Source of the DNA: Rhodocyclaceae bacterium
GTDB taxonomy: Bacteria; Pseudomonadota; Gammaproteobacteria; Burkholderiales; Rhodocyclaceae
Length of the DNA stretch: 64,000 nucleotides
Assembly: GCA_016718525.1 (NCBI GenBank)
Contig: JADKDD010000001.1
Span: 1,488,001 to 1,552,000 of the forward strand
Reading direction: 5' to 3'
Shown: positions 16,618-26,949 of the stretch, piece after piece
Layout of the letters: each line of letters begins with the position of its first letter
Position numbering within the stretch: the first letter of the stretch is position 1
Notes under the pieces: generated by a model
Told to the model about the DNA's origin: nothing
Databases searched by the model: none
Seen by the model: the letters and a program-made list of their open reading frames with translations, nothing else
Program-made: the position numbers and the translations under genes

Positions 16618-18660
16618 TCAGTCAGTGCCAAGCAAGTATTTGCGCATAAACGCAATCTGCGAATAGAACAAATAGTCGCTATTCGCTTTCTTGGCAAACC
16701 CATGCCCCTCGTTGTTGGCCATCATGTACCAAACTGGTGTATCGCGTTTCTTCAAGCTTGCCACGATCTGATCTGCTTCCGTGTATGGCACCCTTGGATC
16801 GTTCTTCCCCTGCACCACAAACAGTGGTTTGGTAATCCGGTCGGCGCGATTCAGCGGTGAAATTTCCTGCAGGAAAGCGCGCATGTCGGGGTCGCGTTCG
16901 TCGCCGTATTCGACGCGGCGCAAATCGCGGCGATAGCTTTCAGTGTTTTGCAGGAAAGTAACGAAATTCGAGATGCCGACTACATCAATTGCACCAACAA
17001 TATGCTCGGGATACAAGGTTGACACCGCCAACACCATATAGCCGCCGTAACTGCCGCCAATCACCATCACGCGGGAGGCGTCCAAGTCAGGCTGCATGGC
17101 AATCCAGTCAAACAATGCCTTGATATCCTTCACCGAGTTTTCGCGCAGGCGCCAGTTATCCAGCTTTAAAAATGACTTGCCGAAGCCGCGCGAGCCGCGC
17201 ACATTCGGGTAAATCACCGCGACGCCCAACTCATTCACAAAGTAATTATTGCGACCGCCAAAACTGCTGGTGTATTGCGATTCCGGTCCACCGTGAATAC
17301 TGATCAACACCGGGCGCCTGCCGGGAAATTTTTTGGTGTCGGGACGATAGGCGAAACCTGAGATAACCAAGCCGTCAAAGCTTTTCCAGCGCACCAAATC
17401 CGGCTCAACAAAATTCGCTGGATCTGCACCACTAGCTTCATGGTGCGTCCAGCGGGTGAGTTCCTGTGTCTTCACCGAATACGAAAAAACATCACTTGGT
17501 GATTTTGCCGCGCTCACCGAGATGGCCAGCGCATCGTTGTTGTTGTGCCAACTGATTCCACCGAGACTGGCCAACGGAAGTTTCGGTATTGGCAAGGTCT
17601 TTTTGTCGGCCACACGCATCAAATGCAAAATATCGGTGCCGTCTTCATTGCTCACAAAGGCAATCAGCTTGCCGTCTTTGGAAACGCTATAGCGCTCGAC
17701 GTCCCACTTAATAGCGGTCGTCAGCACGGTTGACTGACGGGTTTTCAAATTGACGAAGACCAGTCGTTTGAATTCAGAATCCCGATCTGACAAGGCGTAA
17801 AAACCTTTGCCATCATGGCTGAATTGCACCGAACTATAAGCAACCGGTTCGTCGGTCGCAGTGGCGGATTTCTCGACAAATCGCATGCGCTCGCCGGTAG
17901 CCACATTCAACAACCAGATGTGGCTTTCATTGATCGACACATACTCAATCAGTGAGATGGTCTGATCGTCCATCGACCAGTCCGTGCCTTGCCATCCGCC
18001 CCCAGGCAATGTGGCAACCAGTTTGGCACTTTGCGGATCAGTCACCATTCGTTTCGGGTCGCCGATATACAGTTCGGACACAATGCTGTCGGCACTGCCG
18101 CTGCGATTTACCGGTACGGTGATGTAGGCCAGCCGATCACCTTTTTCCGACCACGCAAAATCCTGCACGCGTCGATCTGTTGGGGTTATCGGCACCGCCT
18201 TGGCAAAGGCTGCTGCCGAATCGGATTCGGCTCGATAGAGACGGAACACTTCATTACCGCCGGTATCCTTGGTAAACACAACAGACTCGTCGCTCACCTT
18301 TTTTGTGACCGACGGCCGGCTCACGAAATGCACCGGCTCTGGATAATCCGTCCGTAATTCCATCGCTGCACCTGGCCCGGCAACCGCGAAGAACTGAAAG
18401 GTATTCTGATGTCGCCGCTTTACCAGCATTTCCATTTTCGTTGGATGCCAAACGGCAAACAAAGTCGGCTTGTATTCGGTATAACGCGCTACATCACTCA
18501 CCAGTGATGCCGGCACAGGTGGCACCGCATCCAGCACCAAGGCTTCGGGCGGCGCAATTGCCGTAGCGACAGGCGCTTGTGCAAGGGCAGATGTCGCACA
18601 AATCGTGCCTAAAGCTAAAAGCAATCGAATGGAACGAAGTCTGCGATGTTGTGGCTGCAT
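16618..18660 (-). CDS. S9-family (prolyl oligopeptidase-like) serine peptidase, exported
   Basis: 680-residue peptidase with an N-terminal signal peptide (basic MQPQHRRLRSIRLLL, hydrophobic core, ATSALAQA cleavage region). The first two thirds look like a beta-propeller (repeated DGK, SVQFSHDGKGFYAL and SKDGKLIAFVSN units). The catalytic alpha/beta-hydrolase domain follows, with nucleophile motif GGSYGGYM, the acid Asp in QGKNDPRVP and the His in NEGHGF. This resembles acylaminoacyl/dipeptidyl peptidases that trim short peptides in the periplasm. Its stop lies next to the sulfatase stop (convergent). Confidence 0.92.
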   Translation of the reverse strand: MQPQHRRLRSIRLLLALGTICATSALAQAPVATAIAPPEALVLDAVPPVPASLVSDVARYTEYKPTLFAVWHPTKMEMLVKRRHQNTFQFFAVAGPGAAMELRTDYPEPVHFVSRPSVTKKVSDESVVFTKDTGGNEVFRLYRAESDSAAAFAKAVPITPTDRRVQDFAWSEKGDRLAYITVPVNRSGSADSIVSELYIGDPKRMVTDPQSAKLVATLPGGGWQGTDWSMDDQTISLIEYVSINESHIWLLNVATGERMRFVEKSATATDEPVAYSSVQFSHDGKGFYALSDRDSEFKRLVFVNLKTRQSTVLTTAIKWDVERYSVSKDGKLIAFVSNEDGTDILHLMRVADKKTLPIPKLPLASLGGISWHNNNDALAISVSAAKSPSDVFSYSVKTQELTRWTHHEASGADPANFVEPDLVRWKSFDGLVISGFAYRPDTKKFPGRRPVLISIHGGPESQYTSSFGGRNNYFVNELGVAVIYPNVRGSRGFGKSFLKLDNWRLRENSVKDIKALFDWIAMQPDLDASRVMVIGGSYGGYMVLAVSTLYPEHIVGAIDVVGISNFVTFLQNTESYRRDLRRVEYGDERDPDMRAFLQEISPLNRADRITKPLFVVQGKNDPRVPYTEADQIVASLKKRDTPVWYMMANNEGHGFAKKANSDYLFYSQIAFMRKYLLGTD

Positions 18661-18884
18661 GGCAATTCACTTTCTTTGGGAATCTATAGTGCTGCGAATG
18701 ATTGCACAAAAATGAATGCTACCGATACTTGTTCGCTGACGTGACTATCCAAGCGCCGCCCGAGTACCGAAGGCGGGTCAGTTGCACAGTGTCAAGGCAT
18801 CACTCAGCTTCGCCACAAACTGCGCGCCGTGTGGCAGTAGGACTGGACCGAACCCACGCCGTAAATTCGACTGCGTTCGACTAA

Positions 18885-19691
18885 TCAATCATCGCCGCCG
18901 AACACGCCACCAATCACGCCGCCTAACACGCTGCCCTGCTCGCCTCCGCTTCCACCGCCACCCTTACTGCTCGGTGCAGCAGCAAAAATCCGCGAGGCCA
19001 GTCGCGCGAACGGCAAGGACTGCAGCCAGACGGTGCCCGGCCCGCGCAGCACCGCAAAGAACAAGCCTTCGCCGCCAAACAGTGCAGTCTTGACACCGCC
19101 AACAAACTGAATGTCGAAATCGATACTTGGTGTGTAGGCAACCACGCACCCCGTGTCCACCCGTAAAGTCTCGCCGGGCGCCAGGTTGCGTTCGACCACC
19201 ATGCCGCCCGAGTGCGCAAACGCCATACCATCGCCATCAAGCTTTTGCATGATGAATCCTTCACCGCCAAAAAAGCCGGCACCGATTTTCTTCTGAAAGG
19301 CGATGCCTAGCGACACGCCTTTAGCCGCACAGAGAAATGCGTCCTTTTGGCAGATCATCGTCCCACCGTATTTAGTCAAATCGAATGGGATAATCTTGCC
19401 GGTGTACGGCGCGGCAAAGGCAACCCGCTTCTTGCCAACGCCTTTATGGGTATAGACCGTTGTAAACAGCGACTCACCGGTAATCAGGCGCTTGCCGGCG
19501 CCGACCAGTTTGCCGAAAAACCCGCCTTGCTGGGCCGATGCGTCACCGAACACGGTTTCCATCGCGATGCCATCTTCCATGTACATCATGCTGCCAGCTT
19601 CGCCGATCGCGGCTTCTCCGGGATCAAGTTCAATCTCGACGAACTGCATGTCGTCGCCGTGGATGAAATAGTCAACTGTGTCCATTGCCAT
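18885..19691 (-). CDS. TIGR00266/AIM24-family protein
   Basis: 268-residue member of the AIM24-like family of unknown function. Features: IELDPGEAAIGEAGSMMYME near the N-terminus, a repeated beta-rich core with VERNLAPGETLRVDTGCVVA, GGVKTALFGGEGLFF, and a Gly/Ser-rich tail (SSKGGGGSGGE ... GGVIGGVFGGDD). The start at 19691 (MAMDTVDYFI) has GGGAG eight bases upstream; 18 extra in-frame codons further out are unsupported. No signal peptide. About 220 bp upstream of the S9 peptidase gene on the same strand; nothing clear was seen in that gap. Confidence 0.88.
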   Translation of the reverse strand: MAMDTVDYFIHGDDMQFVEIELDPGEAAIGEAGSMMYMEDGIAMETVFGDASAQQGGFFGKLVGAGKRLITGESLFTTVYTHKGVGKKRVAFAAPYTGKIIPFDLTKYGGTMICQKDAFLCAAKGVSLGIAFQKKIGAGFFGGEGFIMQKLDGDGMAFAHSGGMVVERNLAPGETLRVDTGCVVAYTPSIDFDIQFVGGVKTALFGGEGLFFAVLRGPGTVWLQSLPFARLASRIFAAAPSSKGGGGSGGEQGSVLGGVIGGVFGGDD

Positions 19692-19846
19692 GGCGTTACT
19701 CCCGAAAAATGATGATTGCAAAGAATACCGCATGGTCGTTAACAACTTATGACCAAATCAGGGTAATTTTTGTTGCCAGCCTGCGTCTCGTCGTGCATAG
19801 TTCGCCACCTTTTTAAATCGTTAAGCCGGTCAATCAACCATTACTC

Positions 19847-22207
19847 ATGCTGCCAACCATAGAACAACGCATTGCCGCCGACATTGGCGCCCGCCCGCAG
19901 CAAGTTTCCGCCGCTGTACAACTGCTCGATGAAGGTGCCACGGTACCGTTCATCGCCCGGTATCGCAAAGAAGTTACCGACAACCTTGACGACACTCAAC
20001 TGCGTCTGCTCGAAGAACGTCTGGGCTATTTGCGCGAACTGGAAGATCGTCGTGCCGGCGTGATTGCATCCATCGACGAACAAGGAAAATTGACGTCCGA
20101 ACTACGGGCGTTGGTGATGAATGCCGAGACCAAACAGACTTTGGAAGATCTTTACCTGCCGTATAAGGTCAAGCGTCGCACCAAGGCGCAAATCGCGCGC
20201 GAGGCCGGCCTGGAGCCTTTGGCGGATGCTTTGTTCGACAACCCGACACTAGCGACTGAAGTCGAAGCTGCTAAATACGTCTGCCTTGAAAAGGAACCGC
20301 CTGAGAAACACGTGCCGGATATCAAGGCAGCTCTGGAAGGCGCACGACAAATATTGATGGAGCGCTTTAGCGAAGATGCGGCGCTGCTTGAAAAACTGCG
20401 CCGCACACTGAACGAGGACGCGCTGATCGTTTCAACGGTGGTCGCGGGTAAAGAGAATGAGGCGGCGAAGTTTCGTGATTGGTTCGATTTTCGCGAGCCG
20501 ATTAAATCGATTCCGTCACATCGCGCGCTGGCCTTGCTACGCGGTCGCAATGAAGACTTTTTGCGCGTTGCGATCAAAACGGAACCGGAATTACGCGACC
20601 CGCCGGAAGCCTCACCGTGCGTGCGAATTGTCAGCGCGCACTTTGGCATTGCTGACAAGAATCGTGCCGGCGACAAATGGCTTCTGGAAACCGCGCGCTG
20701 GGCGTGGCTGGTCAAACTTTCATTGCATCTGGAAAGCGAGTTGATGACACAGGTGCGCGAACGTGCGGAGGCCGAAGCGATTCGGGTCTTTGCGCGCAAC
20801 TTGCATGATCTGCTGCTGGCCGCGCCGGCTGGACCGCGCGCGGTCATCGGGCTGGATCCTGGTATTCGCACAGGGGTAAAAGTAGCCGTGGTTGATAGCA
20901 CTGGAAAGCTCGTCGATACCGCTGTGATCTACCCGCACGAACCGCGCAAGGACTGGGAAGGATCGCTGGCAACGTTAAGATTGCTGGCGCAAAAGCATCA
21001 TGCAGAACTCATCAGCATCGGCAACGGAACGGCCAGTCGCGAGACCGACAAGCTGGCCGGCGATTTGATGAAACGGCACCCCGAGCTAGGCTTGAGCAAA
21101 ATCGTTGTGTCCGAAGCAGGTGCATCGATTTACTCCGCCTCGGAATTGGCAGCAAAGGAATTTCCTGATCTTGATGTCAGCCTGCGTGGTGCAGTCTCGA
21201 TTGCCCGGCGGTTGCAAGACCCGCTCGCTGAACTGGTCAAGATCGACCCCAAATCAATCGGCGTCGGGCAGTACCAGCATGATGTGAATCAATCCAAACT
21301 CGCGCGTCAGCTCGACGCTGTGGTCGAGGATTGCGTCAATGCGGTTGGCGTCGACGTTAACACTGCGAGTGTGCCTTTGCTCACCCGTATTTCCGGTTTG
21401 AACAGCACGCTGGCGGGCAATATTGTGGCGCATCGCGATGCCCACGGCGCGTTCAAATCGCGCGAAGCCTTGCTAAAGGTACCGCGCCTCGGTGACAAGA
21501 CGTTTGAGCAAGCCGCAGGCTTCTTGCGCGTAGCCAATGGCGACAATCCTTTGGACACCTCATCGGTGCACCCGGAAGCCTATCCGGTGGTCGAACGCAT
21601 CATCAAAGATATCAAGAAAAGCATGAAGGAAATTCTTGGCGACAGCCGTGCGCTACGCGATCTGGACGCAAGCAAATATGTCGACGAACGCTTCGGTCTG
21701 CCGACCGTGCAAGACATCATCAAGGAACTTGAGAAGCCGGGCCGTGATCCGCGCCCGGAATTCAAAGCGGCGACATTTCGTGATGGCATCGAAGCGCTGA
21801 AGGATTTACTGCCAGGCATGTTGCTCGAAGGCGTGGTCACCAACGTGACGAACTTTGGTGCATTCGTCGATATAGGTGTACATCAGGACGGTCTGGTGCA
21901 TGTCTCTGCGCTGTCGAACAAGTTTGTCAAAGATGCGCATGAGGTGGTGAAGGCGGGGCAAGTGGTAAAAGTCAAAGTGCTCGAAGTTGATCTGGCGCGC
22001 AAACGTGTGGCGTTGACCATGCGACTCGCCGACGAGATTCCGAAAGCGACGAACTCGTCCAACCCGCCAGTTGGTGCTGGCGGCACGCCGTCAAATCGTG
22101 GTGGGCAAAACAACGCGTCACGTCCGTCCAACGTCAAAGCAGTGCAACGGGAAGCTGCTCCGGCAGGTGGTGCGATGGCGGCAGCCTTTGCCAAACTCAA
22201 GCAGTAA
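19847..22207 (+). CDS. tex: RNA-binding transcription accessory protein Tex (carries an in-frame repeat copy)
   Basis: Conserved nucleic-acid-binding protein, 786 residues. It starts MLPTIEQRIAADIGARPQQV; the YqgF/RNase-H-like region begins at GLDPGIRTGVKVAVVD, the helix-hairpin-helix part is around LLTRISGLNSTLAGNIVAHR, and a C-terminal S1 domain (LEGVVTNVTNFGAFVDIGVH) follows. After S1 comes a low-complexity Asn/Gly/Ser-rich linker. Residues 741-749 (VGAGGTPS region) are encoded by a copy of the dispersed 27-bp repeat. The core is complete, so function should be intact. Confidence 0.97.
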   Translation: MLPTIEQRIAADIGARPQQVSAAVQLLDEGATVPFIARYRKEVTDNLDDTQLRLLEERLGYLRELEDRRAGVIASIDEQGKLTSELRALVMNAETKQTLEDLYLPYKVKRRTKAQIAREAGLEPLADALFDNPTLATEVEAAKYVCLEKEPPEKHVPDIKAALEGARQILMERFSEDAALLEKLRRTLNEDALIVSTVVAGKENEAAKFRDWFDFREPIKSIPSHRALALLRGRNEDFLRVAIKTEPELRDPPEASPCVRIVSAHFGIADKNRAGDKWLLETARWAWLVKLSLHLESELMTQVRERAEAEAIRVFARNLHDLLLAAPAGPRAVIGLDPGIRTGVKVAVVDSTGKLVDTAVIYPHEPRKDWEGSLATLRLLAQKHHAELISIGNGTASRETDKLAGDLMKRHPELGLSKIVVSEAGASIYSASELAAKEFPDLDVSLRGAVSIARRLQDPLAELVKIDPKSIGVGQYQHDVNQSKLARQLDAVVEDCVNAVGVDVNTASVPLLTRISGLNSTLAGNIVAHRDAHGAFKSREALLKVPRLGDKTFEQAAGFLRVANGDNPLDTSSVHPEAYPVVERIIKDIKKSMKEILGDSRALRDLDASKYVDERFGLPTVQDIIKELEKPGRDPRPEFKAATFRDGIEALKDLLPGMLLEGVVTNVTNFGAFVDIGVHQDGLVHVSALSNKFVKDAHEVVKAGQVVKVKVLEVDLARKRVALTMRLADEIPKATNSSNPPVGAGGTPSNRGGQNNASRPSNVKAVQREAAPAGGAMAAAFAKLKQ
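22068..22094 (+). repeat. Dispersed 27-bp repeat, copy 3 (inside tex)
   Basis: Reads CAGTTGGTGCTG, GCGGC, then ACGCCGTCAA. It lies in the post-S1 linker of tex in the same orientation as the gene, read as PVGAGGTPSN. Confidence 0.85.
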
Positions 22208-22227
22208 CAAGCGTCCGATAGTTTGGG

Positions 22228-22761
22228 CTAACGCAGCGCCGCGACGATCTTCATCATCGTCGCCCAATTGCGTGTGGTGACTTCAGTCTTGAACTTGCCA
22301 ACCAAAGCATTCGCGGCCTTGCTTTCCAAAATGCCATCGGGACACCACAAAAAGGCTGCATGTGCGCCAAGATGAAAGCGCTCCGGCGGCACTGCCAACG
22401 GCGCTAGCGTCTTCAGCAACTTGAGCGACTCGTGGTCCTGAGTTACAGCCACCAGCAATCGCGATGGATCAGTAGCGATATCCAGCAAATTGTTTTCATC
22501 GCAAGCCGCCACCAGCTCCGTCGCCGTCTTGACGATAACCGGGACGTCGATGTTTAAACGTTTATGTACCGCCTCGCGGATTTGTGCCGCATGTATCAGC
22601 GGTGAGCGCGCGGCACTCGCGAAGATTGCGTTACCGCTGTTGAGCAAAGTCTGCACTTCGGTGTAGCCGAGGGTTGCGAGGATGTCGCGCAGATCCGCCA
22701 TCGGCACACGCTTGGCGCGGCCGACGTTGATCCCGCGCAGCAGTGCGACAAGTCGACTCAC
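22228..22761 (-). CDS. DUF1697 family protein
   Basis: 177-residue protein of unknown function. The family signature is clear: LVALLRGINVGRAKRVPMADLR near the N-terminus and TLLNSGNAIFAS shortly after, with the RLLVAVTQD and FHLGAHAAFLW blocks later. The start is taken as GTG at 22761 (VSRLVALLRGINV), which matches the usual beginning of the family. An ATG at 22833 would add 24 residues and run into the end of the neighbouring peptidase gene. Only a weak ribosome site is visible. Confidence 0.85.
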   Translation of the reverse strand: MSRLVALLRGINVGRAKRVPMADLRDILATLGYTEVQTLLNSGNAIFASAARSPLIHAAQIREAVHKRLNIDVPVIVKTATELVAACDENNLLDIATDPSRLLVAVTQDHESLKLLKTLAPLAVPPERFHLGAHAAFLWCPDGILESKAANALVGKFKTEVTTRNWATMMKIVAALR

Positions 22762-22804
22762 AATCTGCCGGAAAGCGCAAAAAAATTGCTTGTGCCGGAG
22801 AGCA

Positions 22805-24853
22805 CTACCACACCTTGCAACGCTTTTCGGCAACCATCGGCTGTCCGGTCTTGCAGGAAAATGCCTGTTGAAATTCGGGCATATTCACCATCAGTCCATT
22901 CACCCGATACTTGCCCGGCGAATGCGGATCAGTGAGTGCGCGAGCACGCAAATCATCGGGGCGACTGTTCTCACAGGCCCACTGGGAATAACCAACAAAA
23001 AAACGCTGGTCCGGGGTCAACCCGTCACGAGACTCCAGTTTCTTGCCGGCAACCTCCATCTTCCATGCCATCCACCCCAACACCAAGCCACCGAGGTCGG
23101 CAATGTCTTCACCGAGCGTCAATTTGCTGTTGATCTTGATCTCGTCGACGATGGTGTACTGAGCATATTGATCAACGATGCATTGCGCACGATCATCGAA
23201 TTCCTTGCGATCTTTGTCGGTCCACCAGTCTTTGAGGTTGCCCTTGGCGTCGTACTGTCGGCCCTCGTCGTCAAAGCCGTGTGTCAGCTCGTGCCCGATG
23301 GTGCTTCCGGTATTGCCATAGTTCGGCGCGTCGTCCATTGCGGGGTCGTACAAGGGGGGTTGCAGGACACCAGCCGGGAAGTTGATGTCGTTCATCTGCG
23401 GGTTGTAATAAGCATTCACCGTTGGCGGCGTCATACTCCATTCACTGCGGTCCAGCGGTTTGCCGATCTTGGCAATATCCCGTCGTGATTCAAAGACATT
23501 GCCTCGTTGTACGTTGCCAAAGTAGTCATGGCGGGCGACGACAAATTTACTGTAATCGCGCCACTTGTCGGGATAGCCGATCTTGTTGACCACCGTATGC
23601 AGTTTCTCCAAAGCCCTTTTCTTGGTCGCCGCGCTCATCCAGGACAACTTGTTTACGTCCTCCTCGAACGCCTGTTCAATCTGCCTGGTCATGTGCAGAG
23701 TCTTTTGTTTCAGTGCCGGGCTGAAATTACGATTGACGAACTCCTGACCCAAAGCCTCGCCGAGTTGTGTATCGACCATTGCAACACAGCGTTTCCAACG
23801 CGGTTTCAATTGGGGAACGCCACGGAGAGTCTGGCTGAAGAAGCTGAAATTTTCGGCAACAAACGGACTCGACAAATGTGGCGCAGCCGACTTCACCAGA
23901 TGCCAGCGCATATACGTCTTGATGTCGTGCAAATTGCTTGACTTCAGAAGGTCATCAAATGCTTTGAAAAATTCCGGTTCGGTGACGTTGAACTTCGTCA
24001 CGCGATCAGCACCAACGCCCTTTAGATATTGATTCCAATCGAACGACGGGGTCAGCGCACGTAACTGCTTGCCGTTCATTTTATGAAAGCTCTTGTAAGG
24101 ATCGCGCTTGTCCACCATCGACAAGGAAGCGCTTGCCAGCGCGGTCTCGATGGTCATCACGGCGGCTGCACTGCGCCGCGCAAGCTCATCGCTATCGCCC
24201 AACAGCTTCATCATCGTTGCAATGTGTGCAACATACTTGTCGCGAATGGACTGCGACTTCGCGTCAGTCTTCAAATAGTAGTCACGGTCAGGCAGTCCCA
24301 ATCCCCCGGCGACCGCGAAGGCAATCACACTCGATGAATCGGCAAAGTCCTGATTCGATCCAAAACCAAAAAAGAAACCTGAACTCGCGGTGTCAAACTG
24401 CAGTCTGGCCAAAGTTGCAGGCAACTCTTTCACCGAATTCATCGCCGCAATCCGGGCCAAATCAGTTGCCAGCGGTTCAACCCCGCGTTTCTCGACGGCT
24501 TCCTCATTCATACAGGCGGCAAAATAGTCGCCAAGTTGCGTCTGCCGTGGATCACGAGCGTCGGTCCTTTCCGCCAGACCCTGGAGGATGCCCCAAAGAT
24601 ACCGCTGATTATCTTGCGTTGCCTTTCCGTACACGCTCCAGCGCGGCTGGTCATCCGGGATCGGGTTGTTCTTCTGCCAACCACCGCAGGCGAATTGATA
24701 AAAGTCAACGCAGGGATCGGCCGTCCTGTCCATACTGCTGACGTCAAGACCTGGTGTGTATGGCAGCGTCGCGGTTGGTGCATCTGCAGCGTTGCTGAGA
24801 CCGGCGGACAGCATTAAGCCCATCAATACTGAGATCGAAGCACGTGTTTTCAT
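22805..24853 (-). CDS. M13-family (neprilysin/PepO-like) zinc endopeptidase, exported
   Basis: 682-residue metalloendopeptidase. Signal peptide MKTRASISVLMGLMLSAG ending at SNAADA. Active site GHELTHGFDDEGRQYD (HExxH) with the third zinc ligand in GEDIADLGGL, and the family NAYYNPQMNDINFPAG upstream. It starts after processing with DRTADPCVDFYQFACGGW, the standard M13 entry. The C-terminal Cys pair (SCKTGQPMVAEKRCKVW) fits the family's disulfides. Periplasmic oligopeptide cleavage is likely. About 170 bp separate it from the divergent DUF294 gene. Confidence 0.95.
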   Translation of the reverse strand: MKTRASISVLMGLMLSAGLSNAADAPTATLPYTPGLDVSSMDRTADPCVDFYQFACGGWQKNNPIPDDQPRWSVYGKATQDNQRYLWGILQGLAERTDARDPRQTQLGDYFAACMNEEAVEKRGVEPLATDLARIAAMNSVKELPATLARLQFDTASSGFFFGFGSNQDFADSSSVIAFAVAGGLGLPDRDYYLKTDAKSQSIRDKYVAHIATMMKLLGDSDELARRSAAAVMTIETALASASLSMVDKRDPYKSFHKMNGKQLRALTPSFDWNQYLKGVGADRVTKFNVTEPEFFKAFDDLLKSSNLHDIKTYMRWHLVKSAAPHLSSPFVAENFSFFSQTLRGVPQLKPRWKRCVAMVDTQLGEALGQEFVNRNFSPALKQKTLHMTRQIEQAFEEDVNKLSWMSAATKKRALEKLHTVVNKIGYPDKWRDYSKFVVARHDYFGNVQRGNVFESRRDIAKIGKPLDRSEWSMTPPTVNAYYNPQMNDINFPAGVLQPPLYDPAMDDAPNYGNTGSTIGHELTHGFDDEGRQYDAKGNLKDWWTDKDRKEFDDRAQCIVDQYAQYTIVDEIKINSKLTLGEDIADLGGLVLGWMAWKMEVAGKKLESRDGLTPDQRFFVGYSQWACENSRPDDLRARALTDPHSPGKYRVNGLMVNMPEFQQAFSCKTGQPMVAEKRCKVW

Positions 24854-25026
24854 AATTAGGTCCCGGGGGAATTGCGTTTATTGTTGACGACAACTGCATT
24901 GGCCAGGCGACACTTTACCGTCTTTGACAATAGTTTCGCTCGGTGTAATGTCGAATATGCCTATGCCCTGGATAGCAAAAATCGAGCCGTTTAACCAGTT
25001 GCGCAAACGTTTGCCGGAGACTTACG

Positions 25027-26949
25027 ATGTCTGATCAGTCCAGTCCTGCTCATCCCGTCGAGTCATTGCTGAATTCCGCGATGGCTTTTCTCAAGCACTA
25101 TCCGCCCTTCGATGAAATGGACGAAGCCAATTTGCGCTATCTCTGCGGTCATCTGAGTCTGGCCTACTATCCCACAGGCACAGAGATTCTCACCAGCGGT
25201 CACGGTCTGCCGCCATACCTCTACATCGTGCAGCGTGGCGCGGTGCAGTTGCGCCCTTCGGCGGGATACCATGTGTCCGGCGCCAATGTTCTGGCGCTCG
25301 GTCCGGGCGAATGCTTTTCAGTGTATGCCCTTATGGAACAACGCGCAGTCGGCTCGCCCTACACCGCAGTTGCCGATACCTTTTGTTATCGCCTGCCCGC
25401 AAAAATCTATGCGGAATTGCTGCATCGCAGCCAGCGCTTTCAGGAATTTTCGACGCATTATCTGCGTAGCTTGTTGCGTGATTCGCGCCGCCTGATTCAA
25501 ATGCATTCCGCCAGCGCTGCGGCCGAGCAACACGCGATGAACAAGAACCTTTGCGAGCTGAGCGCCAGGACTCCAATCGCCTGCGCGGCAGATACATCAT
25601 TGGAGGAGGCTCTGCGAAGGATGCATCAAGCACGAGTCGGTTCAATTGTGGTGATCAATGCTGACAACGAGCCAATCGGCATTTTTTCGCGCTCCGATGT
25701 GCTTGACCGCGTCACGCTGGCTCGTCGTGCGCTGACCGATCCGATCAGCATCGTCATGACGCCAAAACCGGTCACGATTGGTGGCGAAGCGACAGCCTAC
25801 GACGCGGCGTTGCTGATTGCCACGCATGGAATCCGTCATCTCCCGATCACCGACAATGGAAAATTGATTGGGGTGGTCACCGAGCGCGACTTGTTTGCAC
25901 TGCAAAGGGTCAGTGCGCGCGGCATCAATCGAACGATTACTCAAGCCGGCAACGCCGACGCGCTGGAGCAGGCCGGACGGGATGTGCAGACCTTTGCCCG
26001 TACCCTGTTTTCCCAGGGGGTTTCTGCCGAGCAGTTGACCAACCTGATCACCACGCTAAATGATGCACTCAGCCAACGCGCCGTGGTTCTGGTGCAAAAA
26101 GATCATGACTTGCGCGGTATCAGTTGGTGCTGGCTGACTTTCGGCAGCGAAGGGCGCCAGGAGCAGACCGTGAGCACCGATCAGGATAATGGTCTGGTGT
26201 TTTCAGTCGGTGCAGGCGTGGATGTCGAACAGGCCCGCGCGCGCTTACTGGCATTCGCGCAGGCGGTGAATGCGCAACTTGATCGGTGCGGTTTTCCGCT
26301 CTGTTTGGGACAAATCATGGCCGGGAATCCACGTTGGTGCTTGAGCCTGAATGAATGGCAGGCGCAGTTTGCTGATTGGGTGAACAACACCAACCCGGAA
26401 GCACTGCTCAATAGCGTCATTTTCTTTGACTTCCGTGCCTTGACAGGCGACGAAGGTCTGGCAATTGCGCTTCGCGAATATCTGAACCAACTGGTCCCTG
26501 ACAACACCCGCTTCTTGCGCCAATTGGCGCAATACGCCTTGGAAGTTAAACCGCCATTAGGGCTCATTCGAGATTTTGTCACTGAAGAGACAGAGGACAA
26601 ATCCTCGTTCATTGACCTCAAAAAATCGGCCGGACGATTGTTTGTCGATGCTGCACGGGTGATGGCCTTGGGCACAGGGATCACCGCAACCAACACCGCA
26701 TCGCGCATCAGGGCGGCCGGGGGTCTGTTAAAAATGAGTGAGGCGGACATCGGATCGGCGGTCGATGCCTTCTTCTTCATTCAGCAACTGCGCTTGCGCA
26801 GTCAGCTTTCAAGCGATGAAGCTGAACGCGCCGTCGCCAATCGTATCGTGCCTGAGACGCTGAATGAAATAGATCGGCGGATTCTCAAAGAGAGCCTGCG
26901 TCAGGCACGCAAGCTACAAAGCCGTCTGCAGCTCGACTATCAATTATGA
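25027..26949 (+). CDS. cNMP-binding/CBS/DUF294 nucleotidyltransferase-like protein
   Basis: 640-residue signalling protein. In order: a cyclic-nucleotide-binding-like beta-roll (about 20-140), a CBS pair (about 175-295; RVGSIVVINADNEPIGIFS and THGIRHLPITDNGKLIGVV), a DUF294 nucleotidyltransferase core (FGSEGRQEQTVSTDQDNGL, about 370-395, with GS and DxD-like residues) and a C-terminal helical DUF294 domain. It resembles the GlnD-like regulators next to acetate permease/exonuclease genes. Substrate unknown. The next gene overlaps by 4 bp. Confidence 0.88.
   Translation: MSDQSSPAHPVESLLNSAMAFLKHYPPFDEMDEANLRYLCGHLSLAYYPTGTEILTSGHGLPPYLYIVQRGAVQLRPSAGYHVSGANVLALGPGECFSVYALMEQRAVGSPYTAVADTFCYRLPAKIYAELLHRSQRFQEFSTHYLRSLLRDSRRLIQMHSASAAAEQHAMNKNLCELSARTPIACAADTSLEEALRRMHQARVGSIVVINADNEPIGIFSRSDVLDRVTLARRALTDPISIVMTPKPVTIGGEATAYDAALLIATHGIRHLPITDNGKLIGVVTERDLFALQRVSARGINRTITQAGNADALEQAGRDVQTFARTLFSQGVSAEQLTNLITTLNDALSQRAVVLVQKDHDLRGISWCWLTFGSEGRQEQTVSTDQDNGLVFSVGAGVDVEQARARLLAFAQAVNAQLDRCGFPLCLGQIMAGNPRWCLSLNEWQAQFADWVNNTNPEALLNSVIFFDFRALTGDEGLAIALREYLNQLVPDNTRFLRQLAQYALEVKPPLGLIRDFVTEETEDKSSFIDLKKSAGRLFVDAARVMALGTGITATNTASRIRAAGGLLKMSEADIGSAVDAFFFIQQLRLRSQLSSDEAERAVANRIVPETLNEIDRRILKESLRQARKLQSRLQLDYQL

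Noticed and set aside
24006..24020. Repeat-like CAGCACCAACGCC in the M13 peptidase gene
   Set aside because: Matches only the inner part of one end and no second end lies at either spacing.
26121..26140. Further repeat-like match (CAGTTGGTGCTGG) in the DUF294 gene
   Set aside because: Only the left end matches; it encodes the conserved SWCWLTFGSEG motif in another frame, so protein conservation explains it.
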